A stretch of DNA of 64,000 nucleotides from Phoebastria nigripes (GCA_035582835.1 JAYKAV010003266.1:5009433-5073432), one strand, 5' to 3'. Counted from the first letter of the stretch, positions 37,894-49,149 are shown. A program made the numbers and translations. Notes: generated by a model from the letters alone, not told the origin.

Positions 37894-40090
37894 GGACCTG
37901 TTATTTATGAGAATGAAGCCATGGATTCCCATCAAGACTCTTTGTACAGAAACAAAGAAAACCTTTCCCCATGTCTTCCATTTCTTCTACTGGAAACTCT
38001 TTTCTATGTGACCCTGACGTACGGTACATAGGGCAAGATGCCGTAAGATTTTGCAGCCACCACCTGCTAGGCCAGGGCTTCCGTTAACACACACTAACAC
38101 ATTTACAAAGGCAAATCATAAGCTACTGTGTCCGTTACTACGGTCCAGCTCTTCAGCTGCTCCCCGGGGCCTCTGGAGCGGCCAGCCAGTTTACATGGCC
38201 CCAGACGGTGGGGTTCCTGCGGCAGCTTGGGAATGGCGGGGGATGCTGTGGTCATTAAGAGACCCGAACGCGGTGCGGGTATCCACCGGGGCCAGCAACA
38301 GCACTTACAGCGTGTCTTGATTTTCTTTTTTATATTGCACTCCGACGACGTAGTCCTGAGCCGTGAAGTCTAGGACAGTGTAATGAAAGGATGTTTCTCT
38401 CTTTCCCAAAGAAAAGCCAGAGTATTTGAAGACGGGTAGGGCTGTCCTAGCAGAGACCCTCAGCTGCAGCCCCCCCCTCGCTGTGCAGTGTATTCCTGTC
38501 TCCCAGAGGGATTGTGTGATCTCTGCCTTCCCCCGAGTGCCGTGTGGGAGCCCTTGCTCCTGGTACCCCCGTTTCAGAGGGACCCTGCCCCTCAGCACCT
38601 CAGTATGAGAGAGAGAGGGATGGGGAGGTGGGAGGGAAAGGGTTTGCCTCATAAAAATTCACCTTCAGAGCAGAGGCCAGAATCTGTTTGTTTCCCCAGG
38701 CTTTTCTGCGCAGACATGAGTTACCAGAAAGGTCTGTGCGGGGCCAGGGGCAGGCCTGGGACTGGTTGGGTTTAGGTGGCAGGGCTTGCAGCTTGTCCTG
38801 CAGCTCCCTTCCCAAGCCCCGGAGGGCTCTGGGGGTTTTGCAGGGCAGTGCGGGCAGCAGAGCCTCCCCAGCAGCACGGCTCCTGTGAGCACCAGAGCAA
38901 GCAGAGTCTTCAGCAACACCAGCAAGGGGAAAGCAAAGCCATGGCCAGCCCACAGCGCTCGTGATGCTGAAAGGGCATTGACCTGTCTGTTAACTGCCCT
39001 GCCTCAGTTTCCCCTCTGTGAAAGGGAGCTGGATTGTCACCTGCTCTCTGCTCGGAGGGGGAGCACGAGGATTAATTAGTGCATTGGTTGCAAAGAGCTT
39101 TGCAGCTGTAAAACACAGTATAAATGCCAAGTATTTATAAAAGGGGAGGGAAAGGGTGGGATGCTCACAATGAGCAGGACCTTCCTGGCAAGCGCGGCCA
39201 GGTCGGGGAAGCTGTCCTGCCCTCCTCTGCTGCCATCCCAAGTGCAGGGACAGCTCCAGGCTTCGGGGTCTGCCTAAACCCAGAGCTGTTCTGGGACTTT
39301 ACCTCGCAACTTCTCGCAGCTGTAGTGAAACGCCACGGTGCTGCCTGTGCCCGGGACAGGACCCCTGCGTGGGGGGGCTGCGTCACCCGGGCCCTGGGAG
39401 AGAGGATGGACCCGGGAAGGGCTCAGTCCCCTCTCAGGATGATGGTGTCTGACCTAAGAAGCGGCACTTACCCGTCTGCAGCTCGTGGTCCCGTGTGTCC
39501 CGAGGAGCCTTATTAAAATACTGATAGTCCCAAGGAGGGGTTGTGGGAGCAAATTAGTTGGTTTTATTTTATTTTCCTCCTCTTCAGGGTAGCAGATTTC
39601 CCTGGTGCAATAATTCCTTTAAAACCCGAAGGGGAAGAGCGCTGGGCTTTCCCTCCGTGTCACAGGGCTGGCCGGTCCCAAACCTGCCCCTGCTGCCACC
39701 CTCCGGCTCCTTGCCGTGCCTCAGCTTCCCTGCCCTCTGCCCGCCCAGCCCCTTCCCCTTCCTACCTCGCAGGGGTGTTATGAATTACCGTTTCTAAAGC
39801 ACTTTGAAGCCCTCTCGGGGAAGGCACCAGAGACGTGCATGTGCTGGATGGAGCCCAGGGGATTTGTCCTTCCCGAAGCCCCCGGTGGCATCCCCCGCCG
39901 TGGCCGGCCTGCGGGACTCACGTGCTCATCACCTGGGGAACTTTTTGCTCTTCCCTCCTCGACAGTGTAACAACCCTCAAACTGAAATGTATATTTTTGC
40001 TAGAAGTACAAACCTCCAAGTGTTTTTAATAATATAAATAGTGTCCACAAACTGACTTGACTTTAAATAAATCTGAACTAAATATTTAAG
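37894..40090 (+). other. PPARD: PPARD 3' UTR
   Basis: About 2.2 kb run from the TAA stop to just after the first clear AATAAA (40066-40071), which is preceded by AU-rich sequence. No open frame of interest lies in it. Confidence 0.75.
40066..40071 (+). terminator. PPARD: PPARD polyadenylation signal
   Basis: AATAAA sits in an AT-rich stretch about 2.2 kb after the stop codon and before the start of the next gene. Confidence 0.75.
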
Positions 40091-40729
40091 AACCTTTTAG
40101 CATCCAGCCTTTCTTTGTGGGATTTCTCTCGGCCCCTGGGGGGGCTGCCCTCGGGAGAGTTTCCAGCAGAGGCGATGGGATTTGCTGGATTTGCTGTGAT
40201 TTCCAGGGATTTGCCATGATTCCCAGGTCTTGTAGCTGCTGTGGTTTTCCTGCCTGCGTTTCCCATCAAACCTAAAAGCAGCAAGAGCCGGTCGTGAGCA
40301 GGGTCCCAGCCTCAGAGCCAAGCGCNTCCTGCCCCAAATCTTTGCCGTGGCCCTTGCTGCAGGGTGAAGCTGGGCAATGAGCTGAGCCTGGCTGTAGCCA
40401 CCCCAAGATGGGCGAGGATGGGCTCAGGGACAGCCCGGCCATATGCTGGCACCGGGCTCTGCTCTTGGCCGGGTCTGAACACCCGAGAGTTTGCGGGGAG
40501 CAGCTGCAGACCCCCTGCCAGGCTTTCCTCTCCCCCCTCTTCGAGTGCCCCCGGGGGAAGCCGTGCCATTGCCCCCAGCCTTTCCCATGCGGCTGGGGGC
40601 ACAGAGAGCCCTGAAGGTNCCCGCTGGGGTGGGGGGAGCGGCAGGGCGAGGGTTAAGCCGCTGTGCCTGCCGGGCAGGTGACGGTTACCTGGGTGGGGAG
40701 CGGCTGCGCCCACCGGCCCATCCAAGGCC

Positions 40730-40736
40730 ATAAATA
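40730..40736 (+). promoter_or_regulatory. MKRN4: TATA-like element of the makorin gene
   Basis: ATAAATA lies in GC-rich surroundings 43 bases before the ATG at 40779. That spacing suits a TATA box with a very short 5' UTR. PPARD's poly(A) signal is only about 660 bases upstream. Confidence 0.45.
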
Positions 40737-40778
40737 GCCCTGGGAGGGTAGCCAGCCCTCTTGGCTGCCGGGGAGAAG

Positions 40779-43510
40779 ATGGAGCCGGGCTCGCTGGTGG
40801 CATCTGGGGCGTTAAGGGCCCGGGGGGGCTGCCTGAGACCCCTGTGCAGGTAGGGCTTGCTGGGGGGCGGCTGGGAGCAGCTTTTGGGGGAGATGAGCTG
40901 GAGATGGAGCTGCGAACCCCTCGCTGTGGGGGCAGAGGGTGATTTGTGATGCCCTTGAACCCCTCCCCGCCCGTTTCCCCTGGAGGGTGAGGGGCTGGAG
41001 GAGACAGAGCCTGTCTGTCCGGCCCCCCCCCCCCCCCCCCCCCCCGCACCGCCAACTCCGGAGCTTGGGGTCCCCGGCAGCACCCCGGCCGGGCACCCCC
41101 TCCCTGCCAGCCCCAAGCTGAGGACTCCTGCCCCTTCCCATGCCCCCCACGGGGAGCCGGGGGCTGCCCCAGCCCTCCGTACCCCCAGCTTGTCTCCATG
41201 CTTCCCCCAGCCCCGGGGAGAGCCCCCCAGCTTTGTGCAGCGGCTGTTCGAGCCCCCTCGGCCGGCCCAGCCCTGGGCTTCGTTTGCTTTGTAATTAGCC
41301 AGGAGATAAGGCTGGATGGGGCAGGGAGAGCCCTGGCTGCCCGCTGGGCTTTGCCCTTGGCGAGGGCTCCTGAGCCCAGATACCATCCTGGGGGCTATGA
41401 AAACATGGCCCCATCCAGGCAAAGCCAGTGCCCGGGGAGGGGGGGTTGGGGTGGCTGGGGGAGGGTCTGACCCCGGCCATGCGGCTTCTCCGGCTGGTAG
41501 GAATTTTGCCCGCGGATCCTGTCGATGGGGCCAGAACTGCCGCTTCTCGCATGACAGAAAGTCATCCCAGATCTGCAGGTACTTCCAGAGTGGGTTTTGC
41601 AGCTATGGAGAGCGGTGCAGGTAAGGGGCAGTGAGGAGGGGGCCTTATGCCACAAGGATGGGCTTGGGAGCCAGGAGGTGTCATGCTGACCCTCTATCTG
41701 TCTGTCCCTGGGCTCCTCCAGCTACCAGCACATCCAAGAGGAGCCGGTGCCGGTGGGGACCGACTACGGACCTGTGCCCCCCGGCTGCTGGGGCTCGGAG
41801 CCCGGCAGTGTGCCTGCGGCAGTGGCCCGGGGCTGGGGGGGAGCCCAGCGCAGCTCGGCCCACCCTGTCCCCAGCGTGACGCACGTGGCCTTCAAGTTCC
41901 CAAGCGTGGAGGTTGAGGAGGAAGCGAAAGTCAAGGAGAACATCCCAGCACCTGATAACNTCCTCTGTGGGGCCATCGGTGGAGAATTTGTCCCTGCACG
42001 AGCTCGGGGTGCCTCAGGTAGGTGCTAGGGTGCCTGGGGACCTCAGCAGGGCTGAGGATACTGGGGTGGTCACAGTGGAGCATCCTGTGCATCTTCCCTC
42101 CATCTCTGGGCAGGGCCCAGCTGGGGCTGTGGAAAGCTCTCCTAGCAGCTTTTTTAGGCGGGGACCTTAACCGTTAAGCCGGTGCCCTCCGAGCAGCCAG
42201 CTTGCCTCTTTGATGATGGGGTGGGATGTGCTTTTCCCCTCTAAGAGCTCTCCTGCCTTGCAGGCTCCCAACCGCGAGGGCTGGGACTGGATCCAAATTC
42301 TCCTGATCCCAGAGTGGCAGTGGTGGAGACAGCGACATGGACTGACCCTGCAGAGGTGGGCTTGGGGGTCTTCTGCGGCTGGGCAGTCCCTGTCACCCCG
42401 CATCGGTTCCCTAGGCAGGGGCAGTGATGGAGCCAGGGGGTTGCAATGCCATGCTGCTCTGCTTGCAGGTCCACATGGAGCCAGGCACTGCGGCAGCCCC
42501 AGTCCCCACCGCGGTGCTGAGGGCCCGGAGCGAGGCAGTGGTGTGCGGCATCTGCATGGACCGGGTGTACGAGAAGCCGCTGCCAGAGGAGCGGCTCTTT
42601 GGGATCCTCCTGAACTGCAGCCACGCGTACTGCGTGGGCTGCATCCGCAAGTGGCGTCGCAGCCGGGACTTCCAGAGCGCAGTCATCAAGTGAGTGGGGA
42701 TGGAGACATGGCAGGGTAGTCACCGTCACCCCTTCTGCACCCTGAAATCCTTCCTTGGGTCTGGCGATGTGGCTTTGGGACTGGAGTGACTTTCCTTCAG
42801 GAACAGGTGCTTGGGATGTGTGATGGGGATGCTGGATGAGGCCGTGGCAGTGGGACCACCCAGCATGGGTGCTGAGCCCGTGCTCCCTGCTCCCTTTTCG
42901 GGAGACCCACCTGCACCCATTACCTTTACCCAGGGCCTGCCCAGAGTGCCGGGTCACCTCCAGTTACTACATCCCCCACAAATACTGGGTCTCGGATGTG
43001 GTTGAGAAGGAGAAGCTCATCNAAACCTTCAAGGCACGGACAGGGTGAGTGCGTGGGACTGGGGGCTGCAGGGCTGCAGGCTCTGTGCTGCTCCGGGAAC
43101 TGTGCTCGCAACTGTGATTTGAATCCCACAGGAAAATCAGGTGCAAGTTCTTTGTCCGGAACCGCGGCCGCTGCCCGTTCAAGTCAGACTGCATCTACCT
43201 GCATGAGCTGCCCGCCGGCCGGCTGCCGCGGCGCAGACGGCAGCGGCTGAGGATGCCTGTTGTAAGTGGGGCGGCGTGTCCCGGGGGGCTGGGGCACTGC
43301 ATGGCCGTGCAATATGGCTCGAGGCTGGGGCTCATCCTCTCTCCTGTGCTGCAGGAGTTCAGCCCTTCTCCTTCAGAGAGCTCTGACGAGGAGGACGAGG
43401 AGCTCTGCATGCTCGAATGGGATCTCACGCCGGCCCTGATGGAGATGGACTTTCGGTACTCGAGTTATGGCCACGAGATGCTCTTCACCGACTTCAGCGA
43501 CTCCGACTAA
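40779..43510 (+). CDS. MKRN4: Makorin-type RING/C3H E3 ubiquitin ligase, probable MKRN4
   Basis: Coding exons: 40779-40849, 41501-41620, 41722-42017, 42264-42355, 42469-42689, 42934-43044, 43132-43261, 43355-43510, giving 398 aa with all phases in agreement. Two N-terminal C3H zinc fingers lie at 23-41 and 49-67 (C-X7-C-X5-C-X3-H). A C3HC4 RING follows (C219, C222, C243, H245, C248, C251, C269, C272) in the makorin context FGIL-NC-H-YC--CIRKWR. A final C3H is at 308-328 (C-X9-C-X5-C-X3-H), and the tail is acidic (EWDL...FTDFSDSD). The third C3H and the makorin-specific Cys-His segment, which normally precede the RING, are missing and replaced by a Pro/Gly-rich linker. Its position beside PPARD parallels MKRN2 beside PPARG, hence the MKRN4 name. 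Family is sure; paralogue name is inference. N bases sit in exons 3 (41960) and 6 (43022). The start is the first in-frame ATG, 66 bases before finger 1. Confidence 0.85.
41023..41045 (+). repeat. C23 tract in makorin intron 1
   Basis: Twenty-three consecutive C bases, able to form an i-motif (C strand) or G-quadruplex (G strand). The exact length is uncertain in draft sequence. Confidence 0.85.
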
Positions 43511-43580
43511 GCCATGGGGTGCCCCACTGGGCCTGGGTGCTGTTGGTGGCAAGGAAATGGGAGGGAGGGGGTTATCCTCA

Positions 43581-43620
43581 TCACACCTTCTGGGAGGAGA
43601 TCACACCTTCTGGGAGGAGG
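43581..43620 (+). repeat. 20-bp tandem duplication in the makorin 3' UTR
   Basis: TCACACCTTCTGGGAGGAGA is followed at once by a copy differing only in the last base. It lies 70 bases after the stop codon. Confidence 0.9.
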
Positions 43621-44051
43621 AAGCATCTGCTTATGATGTGTTTAGCTGCTCCTGGCATTGGTTTGGGGTGGATCCGGGCATGAAGGGTGTTGCAGGGGTG
43701 GGGTGGGATGGGGAAATAGTCTGGCTGGTATTTATCAGCCACCCCCATGTCGATGGCTGAACCCCCCCAGCAGGTCTCATATCCCCACTCTGCCCAGGAA
43801 GCTGGGGGGGTGACAGAGCTGCAGGGGTCTCAGGGCAGTGGGGCACTGCCCTCTCCTTCTCTTGCCCTTGCCTCCTTGGTGGTGCAGCGCTTTGCACCCA
43901 TGGGAGACCTCGCAGGAGCCGGGGCGAGGGGCTGGGCTGGGTGCTGGGGGGACAGTGGGGGTTTTTAGCGCAGACGGGGCCGGGGCAGGGGGAGCCGGGC
44001 AGCTATGGGGCACTGTTTTAAACTGCTTTTAGCCAAATCTGGAAATTATGA

Positions 44052-44057
44052 AATAAA
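44052..44057 (+). terminator. MKRN4: Makorin gene polyadenylation signal
   Basis: This is the only AATAAA after the stop codon at 43508-43510. It implies a 3' UTR of about 560 bases and leaves under 200 bases before the FANCE promoter elements. Confidence 0.8.
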
Positions 44058-44179
44058 ATANACTGTGTAATGTAAGGCTGCCTGGGGCCTCTCCTTCCGG
44101 GGCTGGGGGGGTCGGGGGGACACATCACCCCCCTGGGGGCTGGCTTGGGGGGGATGGTAGGGTTTGGCTTTAAGGCTTT

Positions 44180-44222
44180 ATTTGCATAATGCATATATTT
44201 TGCATGCGAGGTTCATTTGCAT
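44180..44222 (+). promoter_or_regulatory. FANCE: Pair of perfect octamer (POU) sites upstream of FANCE
   Basis: ATTTGCAT occurs at 44180-44187 and 44215-44222, both in the same orientation and 35 bases apart, in a short AT-rich stretch immediately before the CpG island. Oct/POU factors bind this exact motif. A role at FANCE is inferred from position only. Confidence 0.5.
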
Positions 44223-44229
44223 ACGCGGC

Positions 44230-44560
44230 GCGCTTTTCCAGCGGGGCGGGCCCGGAAGCGGCGCGCGCGCTGCCGGCCCCGGGGGTGGCGCGTGCGGGCA
44301 CCGGCCCCGGGCAGTCCCCNGGGGCGGGCCCGGAAGCGGCGCGCGCGCTGCCGGCGGGGGGGGGGGGACGGGACGGGACCGACACCGGGCACCCTGCCCT
44401 CCCCCGCCCTCCGTCTGCTCCCCGCGGTGAGTGTCTGCCCGGTGCGGGCTGCCCCGGGGGCGGGCGGCTGTGCCCGGCGTGGTTGGCCGAGGGACGGGAG
44501 CTGATCCGGGCATGGCGATAACCGGGGAAGTGCACGGCCAGCCCCAGGGCCGGGTGGCTG
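44230..44560 (+). promoter_or_regulatory. FANCE: FANCE CpG-island promoter and first non-coding exon
   Basis: Very CpG-dense sequence. An identical 35-bp block (44243-44277 and 44321-44355) contains CCGGAAGCG, an ETS-family core, and GGGGCGGG, an Sp1 core. A consensus donor GTGAGT at 44427 suggests an untranslated exon ending at 44426, which would splice to the acceptor TTCTTGTAG ending at 44981. One N (44320) lies directly before the second repeat copy. Confidence 0.65.
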
Positions 44561-45007
44561 CGGGCCCCGAGATGGGAGGGGTTAGGGCTGGTCTGTTCCC
44601 GGAGGAGGGGGCCGCAGTGGGGTGGGGGGACCACCACGAGCAGCACTCAGGGGTTTTCCCTCTCGGCCCCCCAGGAGGGCAGCGGGGGTGAGTGTTGAGC
44701 TGGTGATGGGGGAGCTGCGAGCAAAGTGGTTTTAGAGGGCTCAGAGGAGCTCCCGGTCCTCTGGCCCGGCTGTGATCCTCGGTAATGCTGCTGCATGCTC
44801 GGGTGATGAGGATAACCACGGACCCCCTGCGCGCAGTAAGGGCAGCCCCCGAAACTGCAGCCGGTGAGGGAGGACCCGGGGATTTGCTCCAGAGCGTGGC
44901 TGGCCAGGTCCTGGATGTACCAATCTACCCTGCACCCTTCTTGGTGTGACCCATGTCAGACTCTTCCTGATTTTCTTGTAGGCAGCTGTGAAGCCTCCCC
45001 AGCAGCG

Positions 45008-48000
45008 ATGGAGCCCCCCTGCCTGCCCTGGCTGCAGAGCTTCGAGAAGCCGTGCCGACTCCTGCTCCACGCGCTCGCCTCCGGCTCCTCTGGGGCACTG
45101 GCCGCCCTCCGAATGCTGCAGCGGGTCCAGGCCCACGAGGGACCAGGGCAGGCGTTTCCCTGGCAGGCCTTCACCGCAGCCCTGTGCGCCGAGGAACCCA
45201 CGCTGGAGGGGCCGGAGGGGGCCCTGGCTGTGTGAGTCGGCCGTGTTTCCAAAACTCGGTGTTTTGTGGGAGGTTTGGCACGTTAGGTGCCCAATTTGGC
45301 ACTGTGCATCCTCTTCACGCCGGTGCAACGGTCCATACGTGAAGTCAGGATCATAGCAGGGACCCGTTGGTCTTCCAGCTTGTGTCTGCAAAAGCTGACA
45401 AAGGCATTTGCTGCCTCCTCTTGCTTCCTAGTCCCGTTAGACCCTGCTCCATGGGGCAGGTTGGCAATAAGGACTCGGGGCTTTGCTCTGACGTGTCGCC
45501 TCTCCCTTTTTTCCCCTTTTCCAGCAAACCGCGTCTGCTGCTGCTCCCTGTTGTGTGCCAGAGAAACCTCTTCTCCCTGCTCCTCGTGGTGCAAGCCGTG
45601 GTGCCGGGGGGCTGCCTCGGCCGGCTGCTCCAGGCCATGGAGCAGGATTCCCACGTGGATCCCTGGGTGCGGACGCTGGGGGATCTGCTCCGGCAGGGGC
45701 CAAGGGGAGAGGAGCGCTCCCCACCTCCCGTTCCCTTGTCTTCCTCATGCCAGCAGCAGCTTAGGTGTCTGTGCCAGAAAATTGCCCAGAACAAACCAGA
45801 GGGGCGAAGAAAACTGAACTGGTGCTTCAGCAAGCAGCCTGGTGCCGCTGGGGACGTGGCTGACTCTGTGCTTCAAGGTGGGAAGCGCAAGAAAGTGTCG
45901 GAGGAGAGCCAGGAGTTGGACAGAGAGAGAGGGGGGAAGAGGTTGCTGCTGGAGGAGGTGGCGTTTGACCCCCTGGGAACCCAGGAGGGTGGGGGTGCGG
46001 CAGGGGTGGAAGAGGACGTGCCTGGGGAGACTTCGGGGGACAGATCTGCTCAGAGCCCGGCCGAAGCTGCTCTGGAAAGCTCCCAGCAGGATGTGGCCAG
46101 GGAGCCCAGGAAGATTTCCCAGGCAGAGCTGGCAGCAGAGGTCCAGTCCTTTCTCCAGGTACCGGGCAGGGATTGCTTTCCCCTTCCAGCCAGTGAGCCT
46201 TTGCAGTCTGATTTCTGTTCCTTCACCTCATTTTCTGCAGGTGCATGGACTGAGGCTGAAAATGCTGCTGCAGAAGGAGTCCAACGTAGGTGGTTGCTTC
46301 TGTCTCTCTCCTGGAGCTGATGGTCTGAACGGGCTTGTGCCAGGGCCTCTGGAAGGGATGGGAGGGGAGATGGGTTTCACAGGGATGACTGGAGGGGGAT
46401 AAAAAGCCCCACTGCCACCTCAGCTAGGCTCAGGTACTAATACCTGCCTCCACCTTGCAGGGATCTGCTGTATGATGGGCAGCTTGCGGGGTCAGTGCTG
46501 GCCGAAACCAGGGGTGGTAGGGAGGAGAAAAGCCCTGGAGCCGTATTTTGTGGGTTGGTTTATTTGGTGTATTACTCAAGGACCGTGTTTCCATCCAGCA
46601 CTCAGAGCTGAGCATCCCGCCTGAGCTGCATGTCCTGAACAACTGCTCTCCCAGCCAGGTGAGCCTCAGTGTCTTCGTTGCGACTGCCGGTGCTGCGGAG
46701 GGCCTGCTGCTGTCCCTAATGTCCCTGTCCCCTCTGCCATCCCCAGCTCGAGGGGCTGTGCTCCTTCCTCCAGCTCTCCACGTGCCCGGAGCACCTCCTG
46801 GTGTGTTTCTGCGGCTGGCTGCTGGCTCTCACCCCCGACCTCAGCTACACCAGTGCAGCCATCCTGGCAGAGCAGCTCTTTCTCAGGCGAGTAAGTGCAG
46901 GGGCAGAGGTTTCCTGCACCCCATTTCCCTCACCACCATCCCCATCTCCTGCCTTTTCTGTCTGTAGGTCCTGTCCCTCACCCAGCCGCCCTCCCGCCAC
47001 CTCATGGCTGCCCTCGCTTCATTTTGCTCCAAGTATTCCCAGCCCTTCTGTCGAGTCCTGGTGGCTGCAGTCCTGCGGGAGCCGGGGGAAGGTGCGATGG
47101 GCTTGCAGGAGGCACGGCTTGTTCTGGGAGCAGCTGAGGGAGCTGGAGAGGGGCCATGGGCTGCATCCAGCGGGAAGGGAAGCCCCAGCTGCAGAGTGCT
47201 GTCTGCTGGGAGGCATGCATCACCCAAAANGTGTGTTAGGAAGCACAGAGGGATGGTGCTGGTTTTATCTGGGCAGGTGAACACTTGGGATTTAGGATGG
47301 GAGATGGGTTTACAGATGCCTGAGATGGAGAGGGAGGTCAAGCTGGTTTCCAGCCTCAGCTCTCCCAAAGAACAGCTGCCATCCCTCCACGGGCTTGAGG
47401 ATTCCTGACAGCTCCTAATGCTGGGCCAAAACAGCTCCAGGGTGGCACGAGAAGAGGGTCCTGCATGAATCCCTGCCACAGTAGCAACCCCTTTTCCTAG
47501 GAACCGGTGCTAATTAAACCCTTGCTGCAGATGGGCAAAGGAAGCTGGATTATCCTGAACAGCAGAAGGGGGCACTACATGGCTTCTAGGTGTCCCGACT
47601 GGGATGTATCCCTGTGTGAAGGGGTGCCAGGAAGGGTCAGGCACATCCCAGTGGATTTGGCAGCCTCTGGAGGCTCTTCCTCCTCTTGCTTTGCCCTTGC
47701 AGGTGCTGAGCAGACCAAGCTGGTGTGCGAGCTTGTGGAGGAGTGCCTGGAGCCAGACTCTGTGAGACTGGTGCTAAGGTAAGGGATTACAGGGGTGACA
47801 GCTCTGCTTCAGCCCTCGTGCCTGCCTTGATGGGTCCAGCTGGCTCCGGCCACCCAGGAGCACCAGCGAGGCCGTGTGAGCATCGCATCTCCTCTTCACC
47901 ATCCTTTGCAGCCAGGTCCTGGAGGTGCCTTTGTCAGAGAAGCTCCTGCCGGTGGTGCAGGCCGTGCTGGGGCGTCAGGTGAGGGGACCCCCCCCCCCTT

Positions 48001-48449
48001 GTCCCCCCAGGTTTCCTTGCCAGCTCCAGCAGTGCTGGAGCAAGGACCAGCTGCCCTCCCTGCTCATGGCTTTCTTCCAGGAGGTGCTGCCCCCCGAGCT
48101 CTTCGATCTCCTGGTCCTGACTCTGTGCCGGCAGGCCCCAGCCTTCGCCACATCGCTGAATTACGCCAAGCTGGTGACAGCCGTGCTCACCATGTACCAA
48201 AGCCAGGTGAGCAAGACCAGGCTTGGGTCCTGCAGATCAGCTGGTGAGCTGTCAGCCAGGGCTGCAGCTGACCCAGGACCCTGGCCTAGGGGTCTCAGGT
48301 GGGCTCCTGGCAGTGCAGCTCTCTGAGCACCTTGCTCATCTCGGTCCCAGGTCACCCCAGCCCACCGGAGCCGTCTGGCTGCCGCTCTGGATCAGAGCAA
48401 TGCGGCTCTGAAGAAATCGCTGCAGGCCCTGCTGGAAGGAGCCAGGTGA
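45008..48449 (+). CDS. FANCE: Fanconi anaemia complementation group E protein
   Basis: FANCE is the nuclear core-complex subunit that bridges FANCC and the substrate FANCD2 for its monoubiquitination in crosslink repair. Coding exons: 45008-45231, 45525-46158, 46241-46285, 46599-46658, 46747-46890, 46968-47091, 47703-47778, 47912-47978, 48081-48206, 48351-48449, giving 532 aa (human 536). Recognisable blocks are VCQRNLFSLLLVV in exon 2, NNCSPSQ in exon 4, GWLLALTPDLSYT in exon 5, SFCSKYSQPFC in exon 6 and SLNYAKLVTAVLTMYQ in exon 9. The N-terminal part is poorly conserved. Exon 2 encodes a long charged linker with a likely nuclear localisation signal (GGKRKK). Exons 4-10 form the helical repeat domain that binds FANCD2. 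Exon 9 is set at 48081 because earlier acceptors would leave introns under 60 bases; retaining intron 8 (102 bases) would stay in frame. Intron 6 holds an N. Confidence 0.95.
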
Positions 48450-48970
48450 GATGGATGCTGTGCCCTTCAGGCTGGGGTCTCTCTTGTTGGGGGGCAGCAG
48501 CTTCCACACTCCTGGTCTGCCCTGGGTGGTGGGAAACCACCAAGCTCCCACAGAAGCCGTGCCGGAGTGTGGTTGGCAGCAGGTTTCCCTTTTCTTGACT
48601 TCTCTCCTCTTTCTCTCTCCTCCTCCCAGGTGAACACCAAAGGGAACCACAAGGCGATGGCTTCCTGGGGCAGAGGATGCTTGTTAGGCAGTGGTAGCTG
48701 CAGCCCAGTCCCTCACTGGGGTTCACCACCAGGGTGATGGAGACCCAGTGAGCAAGGGCAGTGGCACACAAGAGTGCCCGTGCCTCTGCCCAGGGCCTTG
48801 CAGCAACACCTTCCGCTCGGCCGGCCTGGTTTGAGGTGGGCTATCGCTGGGTGACACCATCCCAGCCCCACGCACACCCTGAGGCTTGAAGATGAGGGCT
48901 TTCTTGGTTAAACTATGAATATGTTTCCAGTCAGCTCTGTGTCTGGTCTGTTTCTGGGCTGCCTCGGAGC
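48450..48970 (+). other. FANCE: FANCE 3' UTR, possibly with a last intron
   Basis: The stop TGA (48447-48449) overlaps a good donor, AG|GTGAGA at 48446, and an acceptor CCCAG ends at 48629. Splicing here recreates the same codons (AGG TGA). No canonical AATAAA lies within the next 1.5 kb, so the 3' end is not defined. Confidence 0.45.
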
Positions 48971-48998
48971 CCGCTGCCACGGGCGCCTTGCCGCACTC

Positions 48999-49072
48999 AA
49001 GATGGCAACTCCCGCCTTCCCGCCCTGCCACGCTCAAGATGGCGCCTCCCTCCCCGCCTCTCCCAAGATGGC
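48999..49072 (+). promoter_or_regulatory. Cluster of three YY1-type AAGATGGC motifs
   Basis: AAGATGGC occurs at 48999-49006, 49036-49043 and 49065-49072, all on the + strand, in a GC-rich island that ends in a CT tract (49131-49152). Such motifs mark start sites of housekeeping and ribosomal-protein genes. No coding exon was recognised downstream, so the transcript it might drive is unknown. Confidence 0.5.
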
Positions 49073-49149
49073 GGCAGAGGAGGAGCTGTGGAGGGGCCGG
49101 GCTGCAGGGCGTCTCAGGGCAGCGGCTCGGCTCTCCTCTCCTCTCCTCT

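Noticed and set aside
41023..41045. Poly(C) tract as a functional i-motif
   Set aside because: Homopolymer in an intron of a draft assembly. No evidence of function beyond composition.
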